DNA of 64,000 bases, taken from JAFDVL01 sp963794955 (GTDB lineage Bacteria > Acidobacteriota > Blastocatellia > RBC074). The number at the start of each line of letters is the position of its first letter. Position 1 is the stretch's first letter. The stretch lies in the NCBI GenBank assembly GCA_963794955.1, contig CAWCGF010000019.1:124001-188000 (forward strand), read 5' to 3'. Of this stretch, positions 28,615-38,271 are shown in pieces. Position numbers and translations under genes: made by a program. Below the pieces are notes generated by a model that was not told where the DNA came from, ran no database searches, and worked only from the letters and a program-made list of their open reading frames with translations.

Positions 28615-29513
28615 TGCAGCTTCAACATTTGAGCATCGCTGAAGTTCCAGTTCACAGAATCAACGGCAGCGCATCATGTACACTTGAACAGGATGCGCTG
28701 GCGGTGGAAGAACCCTTGGAAATCAGGCTGGGTTACGAAGTGGATGGCCAACGCCAACAACAAAGTATCTCCATCACAATGCGCACTCCCGGTCACGATT
28801 TTGATCTCGCTGCCGGGTTTTTATTTACCGAAGGCATCGTGCGACACGCTCAGCAAATCGCGGGCATTCAGCATTGTGGTAAGCAAGGCAATGTTGTGAA
28901 AGTGGAATTAGCGGCTGGTGTGCCGATAGATTTTGCGCGGTTGCAGCGACATTTCTATACATCATCAAGCTGTGGCGTCTGCGGCAAAACTTCGATTGAA
29001 GCCTTGCAAGCCAATGCCTGCCTAACCTTGCCGCAAACCGCTTGGCAGCTTGAAGCTGCGGTCATTCACGACTTGCCCGCCAAACTGCGCACCGCGCAAA
29101 CTGTCTTTGACAGTACTGGCGGATTGCACGCCGCCGCCTTATTTCAGGCGGATGGCAGCCTCCTGGCCTTGCGCGAAGACGTAGGCCGCCACAACGCCGT
29201 AGACAAGCTGATCGGCGCGCAATTGCAAAGCGACAACCTGCCCTTGCCGGAACGGCTGTTGCTTGTTAGTGGGCGCGCGAGCTTTGAACTCGTACAAAAA
29301 GCCCTGATGGCAGGCATTCCAATCCTGGCAGCAGTCGGCGCGCCTTCCAGCTTGGCGGTTGAATTGGCCAGTGAATTTGGCATGACATTGATTGGCTTTG
29401 TGCGCGATGAAAGGTTTAATATCTACTGTGGCGAAGAACGAATCCACAGGAATTCGCCCCTTGTTTCTCGCCGAAATAACAGCGAACAACAAACCACGGG
29501 CAAACAGTTATGA
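28614..29513 (+). CDS. fdhD: FdhD sulfurtransferase for formate dehydrogenase
   Basis: 299 aa. FdhD moves sulfur from IscS to the molybdenum cofactor of FdhF-type enzymes. The CGVCGK motif with the paired Cys is seen (SSSCGVCGKTSIEAL), as are GGLHAAALF, REDVGRHNAVDKLIG and SGRASFELVQKALMAGIP. The start shares a base with the stop of the copper/heme protein. It pairs functionally with the YdeP/FdhF-like gene 3.4 kb downstream; the two are separated by an ATPase and a TPR gene. Confidence 0.95.
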   Translation: MQLQHLSIAEVPVHRINGSASCTLEQDALAVEEPLEIRLGYEVDGQRQQQSISITMRTPGHDFDLAAGFLFTEGIVRHAQQIAGIQHCGKQGNVVKVELAAGVPIDFARLQRHFYTSSSCGVCGKTSIEALQANACLTLPQTAWQLEAAVIHDLPAKLRTAQTVFDSTGGLHAAALFQADGSLLALREDVGRHNAVDKLIGAQLQSDNLPLPERLLLVSGRASFELVQKALMAGIPILAAVGAPSSLAVELASEFGMTLIGFVRDERFNIYCGEERIHRNSPLVSRRNNSEQQTTGKQL

Positions 29514-29887
29514 AACTTAGAATCAAAGGCAATACCGTGCGCTTGCGCCTGACTCAAAGTGAAGTCGCTACTGTTGGCGCAGGCGGGCGCGTGCAGGAAC
29601 TCACTCTCTTTGGCCCGCAGGCGCAATTCTGCTATGCGCTCGAAGCTGTAGATGGCACGGAGGTCGAGGCCGATTATACCAACAATACCCTGACGATTCG
29701 TGTGCCGCGCACAATGGCCAATGATTGGGCGACGACCGAATTGGTGGGACTCAGCACCGAACAGAAAATCGCTGAAAATGTCAGCTTGCACCTTATCATC
29801 GAAAAGGATTTTGCCTGCCTCTCACCGCGCGGCGAAGAAGATTCCGATACGTTCGAGCATCCACAAGCAGGGCAAATGACCTGCTGA
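29510..29887 (+). CDS. Small conserved protein next to fdhD (DUF7009-like)
   Basis: 125 aa. Starts MKLRIKGNTVRLRLTQSEV, overlaps the fdhD stop by four bases (ATGA) and ends with QMTC. I associate this family (DUF7009, from memory) with formate dehydrogenase loci; no catalytic motif is visible. No signal peptide. Probably cytosolic and linked to molybdoenzyme maturation, by context only. Confidence 0.75.
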   Translation: MKLRIKGNTVRLRLTQSEVATVGAGGRVQELTLFGPQAQFCYALEAVDGTEVEADYTNNTLTIRVPRTMANDWATTELVGLSTEQKIAENVSLHLIIEKDFACLSPRGEEDSDTFEHPQAGQMTC

Positions 29888-29910
29888 GTCGTTAAGGAGT
29901 TGTGACGTTA

Positions 29911-31290
29911 ATGACGGACATCCTAAAAAAAATATACAACGCTTGTGATCCGTACTTACCCGCGTCTGCCGAATATTACTTCGATTGCTCAGAGGCACGT
30001 GGAGAAACTGCGCTCGCTCCCATCGTACAGCGTCACTTGATGCGAGCCGATGATTACACGTGCTTCCTGCTTTCCGGTCATATCGGTTGCGGCAAATCAT
30101 CGGAGCTTGCCAAACTCGAACGTTCTCTGCTCGAAGCGCGTCAGCCGCAGAATTGCTACTTTCCTGTCTTGATTGATGTCAGCGAATATCTGGATGATTA
30201 CGACGTGTCCTCGGCAGACATTTTATTGGCCATCGTCACCGAATTAGCCGATGCCTTACGCACCAGACTCAACGTTGAGTTGCGCGACAATTACTTCACC
30301 AAACGACTCAACGAAGTCAAAGAGTTTTTCTTGAGCGATATTGAGATTAAGGAAGGCGAGCTTTCATTGGGCGGTGCGAAAGCCAAAGTACAACGCCTCA
30401 AAAAAGACCCAACCGCGCGGCAAAAGGTCCGTGGTTTGCTGGAGCCGAAGATCAGCACGATGCTGGAAGAAATCAATCTGGTGTTTGATGAAGCTCGCCT
30501 GGCAGTCAAACAGCACCGTTTAGCGGGCGCGCCGCAACCTTGCAGCGACTTGGTCATCATCCTCGACAATCTGGAAAAGATTCGCAAACTCGGCACCGAA
30601 GAAGAAGGACTGAAATCGCAACGCGAATTGTTTTTGGAACGCTACACGCAACTCACCGGAATGCGCGCGCACTTCATTTATACCGTGCCTTTGCGCTTGG
30701 TTCGCTCTGCCGACGGGCCACAATTACAACAACGCTACGGCGAAGTGTTCGTGTTGCCGATGATCAAAGTCATCGAACGCGCCACGCGCAGCCCCTATCA
30801 ACCTGGCATTGAGTCTCTGCGTACAATTTTGCAAAAGCGATTGGGCGAAGTGAAATTGGAAGATGCGATCACGCCCGAAGCCTTGGATTTTCTGCTCAAA
30901 TACAGCGGCGGTCACGTGCGCAATTTGATCATCTTCATGCAAAATTCCTCGGTGTACACGGATGAATTGCCGATCCCGTTGAGCGCCGCGCAAAAAGCGA
31001 TCAAGCAAGCTGTCAGCATCTTTAGTACCTCAATTCCCGATCCGCATTGGGAGAAATTGGCGCAGCTTGATCTTTCCTCCGATCAACGCATTCCCAATGG
31101 CGATGACGATCATTTGAAGATGCTGGAAAACCTCAGCATTCTGGAATACCTGAACGGCGGCGACACTGACCCCTTTGCCGAAGCGGAACCCTGGTACGCG
31201 GTGAACCCCATCGTCCGCGAACTGAAAAAATTCAAAGAAGTCGCCGATGCGATGGCTGCCCATATCCGCCACAAGGCTCCCGCAACATGA
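29911..31290 (+). CDS. P-loop ATPase (AAA/STAND-like), partner of the TPR protein
   Basis: 459 aa. Walker A GHIGCGKSSELAKLE (about residues 48-62), Walker B VIILDNLEKI, and a likely sensor region (HFIYTVPLRLV). The C-terminal helical part (SGGHVRNLIIFMQ) resembles the lid/winged-helix part of AAA and STAND switches. The start at 29911 is chosen because AAGGAG lies 11 bases before it; a GTG at 29902 sits too close to that site. The stop overlaps the next gene by ATGA. Substrate and trigger unknown; the pairing with a TPR protein suggests a signalling or conflict ATPase. Confidence 0.75.
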   Translation: MTDILKKIYNACDPYLPASAEYYFDCSEARGETALAPIVQRHLMRADDYTCFLLSGHIGCGKSSELAKLERSLLEARQPQNCYFPVLIDVSEYLDDYDVSSADILLAIVTELADALRTRLNVELRDNYFTKRLNEVKEFFLSDIEIKEGELSLGGAKAKVQRLKKDPTARQKVRGLLEPKISTMLEEINLVFDEARLAVKQHRLAGAPQPCSDLVIILDNLEKIRKLGTEEEGLKSQRELFLERYTQLTGMRAHFIYTVPLRLVRSADGPQLQQRYGEVFVLPMIKVIERATRSPYQPGIESLRTILQKRLGEVKLEDAITPEALDFLLKYSGGHVRNLIIFMQNSSVYTDELPIPLSAAQKAIKQAVSIFSTSIPDPHWEKLAQLDLSSDQRIPNGDDDHLKMLENLSILEYLNGGDTDPFAEAEPWYAVNPIVRELKKFKEVADAMAAHIRHKAPAT

Positions 31291-32898
31291 ACACGAATGA
31301 GACAGTATTACTTGATCCATTCGAGGTTAGCACGCCTGATGAAGCGGCGGAACTGTCGGCGCTTGCACGCTCGTTGGAATTGCCGAAGGCTTTCGGCTGA
31401 TCTTCGTGCGCTGCAATCAGATTCCGCAACGCGAACGACTGATGGAAGAAGTGCGCTCCCGCCTGCCCAAGCTCAACATTCAAACCATCTTTTTCCGTGA
31501 ACCAATTCAGCATTTGCTGGATTCAATTCAGGAACAACTAACCACGCCGTTGCCGGATGCTGTATTCATTTCCGGCTTGGAGTTTTCTTTGCCTGTCGCC
31601 GCCGAAGCGCACGCTGCGCCGTTGATTGCGAATCTGAATGCCTCGCGCAATTCCTTCGCGCAAATGTTGCCTTGTCCGGTGGTGTTGTGGGTGCCTGAAT
31701 ATGTGCTGACTGCGATTGCACAAGGCGCGCCGGATTTCTTTTCGATTCGGTCGAGTGTTTACTTTTTTGCTGCGAAGCCTGCTGAAATTGACTACCTTGC
31801 GCAAAGTCTTTCTGCTGGAGACTACTGGAAAGTTGCTAAGCTGTCACATACGTGGAAAAACAAGACCGTATCGCTTCTATCAAGCGAGTATTGGCGGATT
31901 ACGAATTGTTGCCTGACAAGCAACGCGATCATTTCACTGAGCTAAGATTGCTTGAGCAGCTAGGAGCTTTATTTTATACGCACAGGGAGAGTATGACGAA
32001 GCACTTAATCATTATGAACATTTCTTCAAACTTGCAGAGAAACTAGGTGATCGCTTAGGTGTGGCAAGTTCTCTGCATAATATTGGAACCATTCATCAGG
32101 AGCGAGGGGAGTATGAGGCGGCATTAGAGCATTACGAGGCATCGCTAAAGATCAAAGGAGAATTGCACGACCACTGGGGTATGGCGAGTTCGCTTCATCA
32201 GATCGGGATGATTCACCAGAAACGTGGAGAATATGTAGCAGCATTGGCACGCTACAAACAAGCGCATGAAGATTTTTGAAGAACTAGACGCCTACGCAGA
32301 GTTAGCGAGCGTGCTTCATCAGATAGGAACTATTTATCAGGAGCGAGGAGAGTATGAAGCGGCACTAGCACAGTACAAGGCATCGCTGAAGATCAAAGAA
32401 GAGTTGGGTGACCACTGGGGAATAGCTCTTTCACTACACAACATTGGGATGATCCATCAGCGACGAGGGGAGTACGAAGCAGCTTTAGCGCAGTACAACT
32501 TGTCACGCAAGATCGCGGAAGACCTAGGCGACCGCTCAGGTCTAGCGCATTCGCTACATCAACTTGGAAATCTTCATTACTTGCGTAGGGAGTATGAAGC
32601 GGCGTTAGCACACTACAAACAAGCACAGGGGATTTTTGAAGGACTAGGTGACCGTGTTGGTCTTGCAACTACACGTGGGCAGCTTGGTCAACTTTTCACC
32701 CGGCTCGACCGTTACCCAGAAGCCTTCAAGTATTTGCTTTTTGCACTGAAGACTTTTATGGAACTACAAATGCCGATTTTGCAGTTCGCTATCAATGATC
32801 TCAGAACGCTGCGCAAAAAATGGGGTGTATCTGAGTTTGATGCGGCTTGGCAGCAGGTAACAGGGGCAGAGGTGCCGGACGTGGTTCTTGCAAGATGA
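31287..32898 (+). CDS. TPR protein with N-terminal effector-like domain, four frame breaks
   Basis: Starts ATG at 31287 (MNTNETVLLDPFEVSTPDEA). Frame changes near 31380, 31850, 31981 (one base missing each) and 32270 (one base extra). Correcting them gives a single 537-aa frame. The N-terminal 170 residues (RLIFVRCNQIPQRERLMEEV, LPCPVVLWVPEYVLTAIAQ, GAPDFFSIRSSVYFF) form an alpha/beta domain I do not recognise. A linker (EKQDRIASIKRVLADYELLPD) leads to about six TPRs of the Rapsyn/LGN kind (SLHQIGMIHQKRGEYVAALARYK). Four breaks in 1.6 kb is more than elsewhere, so real decay is possible. The stop overlaps the next gene by ATGA. Confidence 0.7.
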
Positions 32899-35210
32899 AG
32901 GAACGAAGACATGAAAAACGTCATTGTCAGAACCAACTGCCCAACCGCCCGAAAATTTCACTGGCCTTGAACCTCAAATCACCAAGCGAATCGGCGGGCG
33001 GCGTGCCTGCGGTTATCTCTTCCCTCAAACATGCCTTTGGTGAAATGGGCGTCGTGCGCAGCCTCAGCACGCTCAACCAAATGAACCAAAAAGGCGGCTT
33101 CGATTGTATGAGTTGCGCGTGGCCTGACCCGGATGGCGAACGTTCGCATCTGGCGGAGTATTGTGAGAACGGGGCAAAAGCGGTAGCGGATGAAGGGACT
33201 ACGAAAAAGATCACGCCGGAATTTTTTGCGCGGCACAGCGTGGCCGAACTCTCCCAACAATCTGATTTCTGGCTGAACAAACAAGGCCGCCTCACGCATC
33301 CGATGCTGCTGAAAAAAGGCGCGACGCATTATGAACCGATTGCGTGGGATGATGCGTTTGCGTTAGTTGCGCAAGAACTCAATGCGCTAGATTCACCGCA
33401 CGAAGCGGTCTTTTACACGTCGGGTCGCACCAGCAACGAAGCGGCGTTTTTGTATCAGTTGTTTGTGCGGATGTTCGGTACGAACAATTTGCCCGACTGC
33501 TCGAATATGTGCCACGAATCAAGCGGCACGGCGCTCAGCGAAACCATCGGAATTGGCAAAGGCACGGTCACGCTCGAAGACTTCGAGAAAGCCGAAGCCA
33601 TCATTGTCATTGGGCAAAATCCCGGCACCAATCACCCTCGCATGCTGACGGCGCTGCAACAAGCCAAACGCAAGGGCGCGAAAATCATTTCGATCAATCC
33701 GCTGCCGGAAGTTGGCCTGATGCGCTTCAAACATCCGCAGGAATTGTCAGGCATTATCGGGAAGGGAACTGCGCTCACCGATGTGTTTTTGCAGGTGCGC
33801 ATCAACGGCGATGTCGCATTGCTCAAAGGTTTGATGAAAGGTTTAGTGGAGCAGGACGCGCTCAATCACGAATTTATTAATACGAAGACGGAAGGCTTTG
33901 CGGAATTTGTCGAGGCGTTGCGCGCTGCAAGCTGGGACGACATCGTTGCCAACAGCGGCGTAACGAAAAATGAAATGCAACAGGCTGTGGAAATTCTGTG
34001 CAAATCCAACGCAACGATTACCTGTTGGGCAATGGGCTTGACGCAGCACAAGAACGCGGTCGCTACGATTCAGGAACTGGTGAACCTCGCGTTGCTACAA
34101 GGCAACATTGGCAAACCAGGCGCGGGGCTTTGTCCGGTGCGTGGGCATAGCAATGTGCAAGGCGACCGCACGATGGGCATTTGGGAAAAGCCGCAGCCTG
34201 CGTTTTTGGATGCGTTACAAACTGAGTTCAAGTTTGAGCCGCCGCGCGCACACGGCTTTGATACGGTTGAGGCGATCAAGGCGATGCACGAAGGCCGCGC
34301 CAAAATCTTCTTTGCGATGGGCGGGAACTTTTTATCTGCCACGCCGGACACCGAATTCACTGCCGAAGCGTTGCGTCGTTGCACCTTGACTGCACACGTA
34401 GCGACGAAGCTGAATCGCTCGCATTTGATTACCGGCGAACAGGCATTGATCCTGCCGTGTTTGGGGCGCACGGAAATTGATGTGCAAACGAGCGGCGCGC
34501 AATTCGTCAGCACAGAAAATTCGATGGGGGTGGTGCAAAGCTCGCAAGGCGTAAACCAACCTGCCTCAGACCACTTGCTGAGTGAGCCAATGATTGTGGC
34601 GAAATTAGCCCGCGCGGTTTTGGGTCAGCGCAACTCGATGGATTGGATAGCGTTCGCTGCCAACTACGACCACCTTCGCGCCGCAATTGAACGGACAATT
34701 CCCGGCTTTGAAAACTACAACACGCGAGTGCGGCAGCCAGGTGGATTTTACTTACCGAACGGCCCGCGCGAAGGTCGTTTCCCGACACCAAGTGGCAAGG
34801 CGCATTTCACCGTACATCCGCTTCCGCCCCACGAATTGCAGGATGGCGAATTGGTGATGATGACGATTCGCAGCCACGATCAATTCAATACGACGATTTA
34901 TGGGTTGGATGATCGTTATCGCGGCATTTTCAACGAACGCCGCGTGCTGATGATGAATGCGACTGACATTGCGGAATTAGGTTTTGCCGCCGGTGACGTG
35001 GTGGATTTGGTCGGAAGCCATAACGGCGCTACGCGCATCGCTCACAAGTTCATCATTGTTGCGTATGACATCCCGCGTCGTTGTTGCGCAACGTATTTTC
35101 CTGAAGCGAATGTGTTGGTGCCGATTGATAGTGTGGCGGAGAAAAGTAATACGCCCGTGTCGAAGTATGTGGTGATTCAGCTAAGCAGGAGCGCGGAACA
35201 CACGGAATAG
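32895..35210 (+). CDS. FdhF/YdeP-family molybdopterin oxidoreductase
   Basis: 771 aa, TIGR01701-type (YdeP). Cytosolic molybdopterin guanine dinucleotide enzyme. Visible: GFDCMSCAWPDP near the N-terminus, the FYTSGRTSNEAAFLYQLF and CSNMCHESSG cofactor regions, and GKPGAGLCPVRGHSNVQGDRTMG. YdeP proteins resemble formate dehydrogenase H, but their true substrate is unclear. The ATG at 32895 overlaps the TPR-gene stop; an upstream in-frame start at 32847 would lie inside the TPR gene. It depends on FdhD, encoded upstream. Confidence 0.9.
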   Translation: MKERRHEKRHCQNQLPNRPKISLALNLKSPSESAGGVPAVISSLKHAFGEMGVVRSLSTLNQMNQKGGFDCMSCAWPDPDGERSHLAEYCENGAKAVADEGTTKKITPEFFARHSVAELSQQSDFWLNKQGRLTHPMLLKKGATHYEPIAWDDAFALVAQELNALDSPHEAVFYTSGRTSNEAAFLYQLFVRMFGTNNLPDCSNMCHESSGTALSETIGIGKGTVTLEDFEKAEAIIVIGQNPGTNHPRMLTALQQAKRKGAKIISINPLPEVGLMRFKHPQELSGIIGKGTALTDVFLQVRINGDVALLKGLMKGLVEQDALNHEFINTKTEGFAEFVEALRAASWDDIVANSGVTKNEMQQAVEILCKSNATITCWAMGLTQHKNAVATIQELVNLALLQGNIGKPGAGLCPVRGHSNVQGDRTMGIWEKPQPAFLDALQTEFKFEPPRAHGFDTVEAIKAMHEGRAKIFFAMGGNFLSATPDTEFTAEALRRCTLTAHVATKLNRSHLITGEQALILPCLGRTEIDVQTSGAQFVSTENSMGVVQSSQGVNQPASDHLLSEPMIVAKLARAVLGQRNSMDWIAFAANYDHLRAAIERTIPGFENYNTRVRQPGGFYLPNGPREGRFPTPSGKAHFTVHPLPPHELQDGELVMMTIRSHDQFNTTIYGLDDRYRGIFNERRVLMMNATDIAELGFAAGDVVDLVGSHNGATRIAHKFIIVAYDIPRRCCATYFPEANVLVPIDSVAEKSNTPVSKYVVIQLSRSAEHTE

Positions 35211-35291
35211 AACATGGAAAGGCGCAGCAATATTTGTCCTCTTCGATACACTTATCCTCAGCGATCTTCGCGTTGGTCCGCGTGTTTCACG

Positions 35292-35786
35292 TTATGATTT
35301 TACTTCGCTGCGCATGGCAAAGCTCCGCTTATCAAGCGCGCGATCCGTGGCCAGAATCCCATCCAAATGATCTATCTCATGCTGTAGCAATTCGGACAAA
35401 CCATGTTGTAAGTGTAGCTGTTGTGCTGTGCCGTGTTCGTCCTTGTAATCCACGGTGATTGCCACATGACGTTGCACGCGCACCAGCAAATTCGGTAGCG
35501 AAAAACAATCATCCCATAGCTCAAACAATTCCTGGCTGGCTTGTGTAATGACCGGGTTGATGAGCGCGATACCGCCTTTCACATTCGTGTAGATGAGGCG
35601 CTGCCGTGCGCCAATTTGCGGCGCGGCAATGGCGCGACCGAAGCCATTGATCGCGCGAAAGCTGGCGAGCGTGTCGCTTAAATCACGAATGAGGTCTTGC
35701 GTGGTGTGGGAGGGAATGTCGGTCACGATTTCTGATGGTTGCCAAAGCTGCGGATTGCCAAGCAGTAAGATGTCGCGGATGGGCAT
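35292..35786 (-). CDS. def: Peptide deformylase, divergent
   Basis: 164 aa. Removes the formyl group from nascent proteins. Motif 1 GFGRAIAAPQIG and motif 3 LLQHEIDHLDG (HExxH zinc ligands) are intact. Motif 2, normally EGCLS, is DDCFS; the zinc-binding Cys is kept. This belongs to a divergent subgroup. The start lies two bases after the hemA stop, probably one operon with hemA and ccsA. Confidence 0.88.
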   Translation of the reverse strand: MPIRDILLLGNPQLWQPSEIVTDIPSHTTQDLIRDLSDTLASFRAINGFGRAIAAPQIGARQRLIYTNVKGGIALINPVITQASQELFELWDDCFSLPNLLVRVQRHVAITVDYKDEHGTAQQLHLQHGLSELLQHEIDHLDGILATDRALDKRSFAMRSEVKS

Positions 35787-35788
35787 AG

Positions 35789-37038
35789 CTATTCTTTGTC
35801 CTGATGATAGAACTCACGAAAGGCTTCCAAATAAGGCGAATGGCCATCTTCAGATTCGCGCAGTTGCTTGATGATCGGATGCGTAAATTTGTTGACGATG
35901 CCGTTGAGCATGCTTTTTAAGGCTTCTTCTTGTGCGGGGCTTAGCTCGCCCAACCGCTTGCGACTGCGCTCCAGTTCATCGAGCGCAAGCTGGTGGATTT
36001 CGCGGCGAAAGATGCCAATGACCTGATTGACATTGCCTTCGGATAAAGATGCCGCAAAGCGTTGGGCTTCGGCGATGACGATCTCTTCGGCGCGTTGGGC
36101 TTCACGTTGACGTTCTTTGCGATTGGCTTCGGCAACCGCTTCGAGGTCGTCAATGTCGAAGACAAAGGCATTGTCTATTTCAGTGATTGCTGGGTCAATA
36201 TTGCGTGGCACCGAAATATCAATCAGGAACATGGGCGATAGCGTCGCGCTTCTAATGCGTGATGGATGTGCTGCGGCGTAATTAAGTAATGCGGCGCGCC
36301 GGTAGAGCACAGCACAATGTCCACCTCTGACAGGCGGTTATCGAGATCCTCCAGCGCGACTGCCTCCCCCTTCATTTCAGCCGCCAACGTTTGCGCCGTT
36401 TCGAGCGTGCGATTCGCAATCAGCAGTCGGTTCGCGCCATTCGTAATGAAATGTTTGGCCGCGAGTTCCGCCATTTCCCCTGCGCCTAAGAGCATTACGG
36501 TCGTGCCTTCCAACGAATCAAAAACTTTGCGCGCTAAGGCGACCGCAACATAGCTGATTGAGATGGCATTAGCACCTATTCCTGTTTCGTTGCGGATTTT
36601 TTTGGCGACCGCAAACGCGCGATTCATCAAGCGGGTGAGGGTGCGACCGACCGTGCCGGCCTGTTGCGCAAGCTGAAAGGCGTCTTTAACCTGTCCGAGA
36701 ATTTGCGGTTCGCCAACGACCATAGAATCCAGGCTGGCAGCGACACGAAAGGCATGCTGGACGGCTTCGGCATCGGTGTATTGAAATAAATGATGGTTCA
36801 GACTGTTGTGCGGTAGGTTTTTCCGTTCGTACAGGAAATCACGCAGTTGGTTGGCGTCGGCGGCCTCGGCAATCACTTCGACGCGGTTGCAGGTGGAAAT
36901 AATCAACGCTTCCTGAATGGCTTCTCGTGCCGTCAGCGCCTGCAATGTAGGGAGCAATTCGCCTTCGGTAAACGCGAGTTGCTCCCGCACTTCGACCGGC
37001 GCGGTGTGATGATTTAAGCCGATTAGGACAATACTCAT
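35789..37038 (-). CDS. hemA: Glutamyl-tRNA reductase, one frameshift
   Basis: First step of C5-pathway heme synthesis, reducing glutamyl-tRNA to glutamate semialdehyde. Motifs: GLNHHTAPVEVRE, ISTCNRVEV (catalytic Cys), VVGEPQILGQVKDA, NADPH site MLLGAGEMAELAAKH. The frame breaks at CCC on the minus strand (36233-36235): the first part ends ARRYRPCS, and adding one C gives ARRYRPMFLIDISVPRNID, the normal family sequence, and 416 aa. Most likely an assembly indel. The start ATG at 37038 (or 37044) lies at the end of a heptamer-repeat arm. Partner of the upstream ccsA/hemX gene. Confidence 0.92.
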
Positions 37039-37125
37039 AGTCATTGGTCATTGGACAATGGACATTTGTCATTTGTTTTCCCAAGACCCGAGACGAATGA
37101 CAACTGACCAATGTCCAATGACTAT
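37037..37125. repeat. Heptamer-repeat inverted pair between ccsA and hemA
   Basis: Left arm about 37037-37075 (TAGTCATTGGTCATTGGACA and on) and right arm about 37094-37125 (AATGACAACTGACCAATGTCC and on) are imperfect reverse complements. On the minus strand the ccsA stop TAG opens the first arm, and the second arm ends in AATGACTATG, which supplies the hemA start. Confidence 0.8.
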
Positions 37126-37988
37126 CCAAACACGTGATACCCGCCCATCGCGCGGGCACCAATGAAGGTAACCAGAACGGCCACGAAGCCGCCAATCGCT
37201 AACCAGGCGACGCGCCGTCCGCGCCAGCCTGCGGTCACGCGATAATGCACCATGGCCAGGTACACCACCCACGTCACCAGCGTTAGCACTTCTTTCGGAT
37301 CGTTATGCCAAAAACGACCATCATGTTCTTTGCCCCACACCATGCCGGCGACCATTCCCAACGTTAGCGTTACGAAGCCGAAGGTCATCGAACGTTGCGC
37401 GATTTCATCGCAGGTATTCAGTGCCGGTAACCAGCGAAATGCCGCCCCAAAATGCTTGCCTTTTAAGGCTCGTTCTTGAATCAAATACATTACTCCACAG
37501 CCTACGGTGACGACGAAAGCCGCATAAGCAAATAATAACAACGCGACGTGAATGGGCAGGATGAATTGTGTCAGTGTGTCATCTGTCATCGCACTGCTCA
37601 GCGAGCTGGAAATCGGCTCGGTTCGCAAGTGGAGCGAAAAGATCAGTAACACTGCGGCGGCGGACAGCACAAAAACCGGCAAGGCGCGGGCTTTGTAGCG
37701 ACGAATCACCAGTAGGTAATATCCGACCAGTGCCCACGCAATAAAGGAGCAGACTTCCTTCAGGTTAATAATGGGAAAATGGCCGAGCTTGATCCAACTC
37801 ACGATCAGCGAGTTCGTGTGTAAGATAAAGCCAGAGAAGACAGACAGTCGTACCCAAAAGGCAGCACGCTCCCTCAGCTTATCATTTACGAATGTAATAA
37901 CGGCAAAAGTAATGCTGGCTAAATACAGCATCAATGCCACTACCAACAGGAACGTCATAAGCAGCAATTGTTGCCGATCAACCGCCAA
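37122..37988 (-). CDS. CcsA/HemX-like cytochrome c assembly membrane protein
   Basis: 288 aa, eight hydrophobic segments. The C-terminal WWD-like region GMVWGKEHDGRFWHNDPKE is typical of the CcsA/CcmC/HemX family of heme-handling proteins. Genes of this type upstream of hemA are usually called hemX, which in Bacillus lowers HemA levels; a cytochrome c assembly role is the alternative. The open frame starts with TTG at 37988, overlapping the previous gene; an ATG at 37955 (MTFLLVVALMLY) also fits. Neither has a good ribosome site. Confidence 0.85.
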   Translation of the reverse strand: MAVDRQQLLLMTFLLVVALMLYLASITFAVITFVNDKLRERAAFWVRLSVFSGFILHTNSLIVSWIKLGHFPIINLKEVCSFIAWALVGYYLLVIRRYKARALPVFVLSAAAVLLIFSLHLRTEPISSSLSSAMTDDTLTQFILPIHVALLLFAYAAFVVTVGCGVMYLIQERALKGKHFGAAFRWLPALNTCDEIAQRSMTFGFVTLTLGMVAGMVWGKEHDGRFWHNDPKEVLTLVTWVVYLAMVHYRVTAGWRGRRVAWLAIGGFVAVLVTFIGARAMGGYHVFG

Positions 37989-38271
37989 TTAGCAACTGCC
38001 GAAACTTTTCCTGATCGAAGCCGATCACGACGTTCGCTCCTTTACGCAAAATGGGGCGACGCAGCAAATTCGGCTCGGCGATGATGAGTTGAATCAACTC
38101 TTGTGTGTCGGGCAGTCGTTCCGCCCAGCCGCGTGCTTTGTAAATGGCATGGCGGGTGTTAAGGAACGGCGCAATATCATCTGCACCAAAGATGGTTTGG
38201 ACTTCTTCGATGGTGAGTGGCGTGCGGGCGTAATCGCGCTCAATGACTTCAATGTTTTTAGGCTTATCCAA
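37978..38271 (-). CDS. ArsC/Spx-family thioredoxin-fold protein, N-terminus missing
   Basis: 97 aa as an open frame from TTG at 38271. It matches the body of Spx/ArsC-like proteins (IEVIERDYARTPLTIEEVQTIFG, LLRRPILRKGANVVIGFDQEKF). The redox Cys is absent from this frame, but in-frame bases just upstream encode TCRNARSFLRE (Cys codon at 38299-38301), after an in-frame TGA at 38308-38310. So the real N-terminus is probably cut by a stop or shifted by an indel. The upstream GAF-gene end overlaps it by eight bases. Confidence 0.65.
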   Translation of the reverse strand: MDKPKNIEVIERDYARTPLTIEEVQTIFGADDIAPFLNTRHAIYKARGWAERLPDTQELIQLIIAEPNLLRRPILRKGANVVIGFDQEKFRQLLIGG

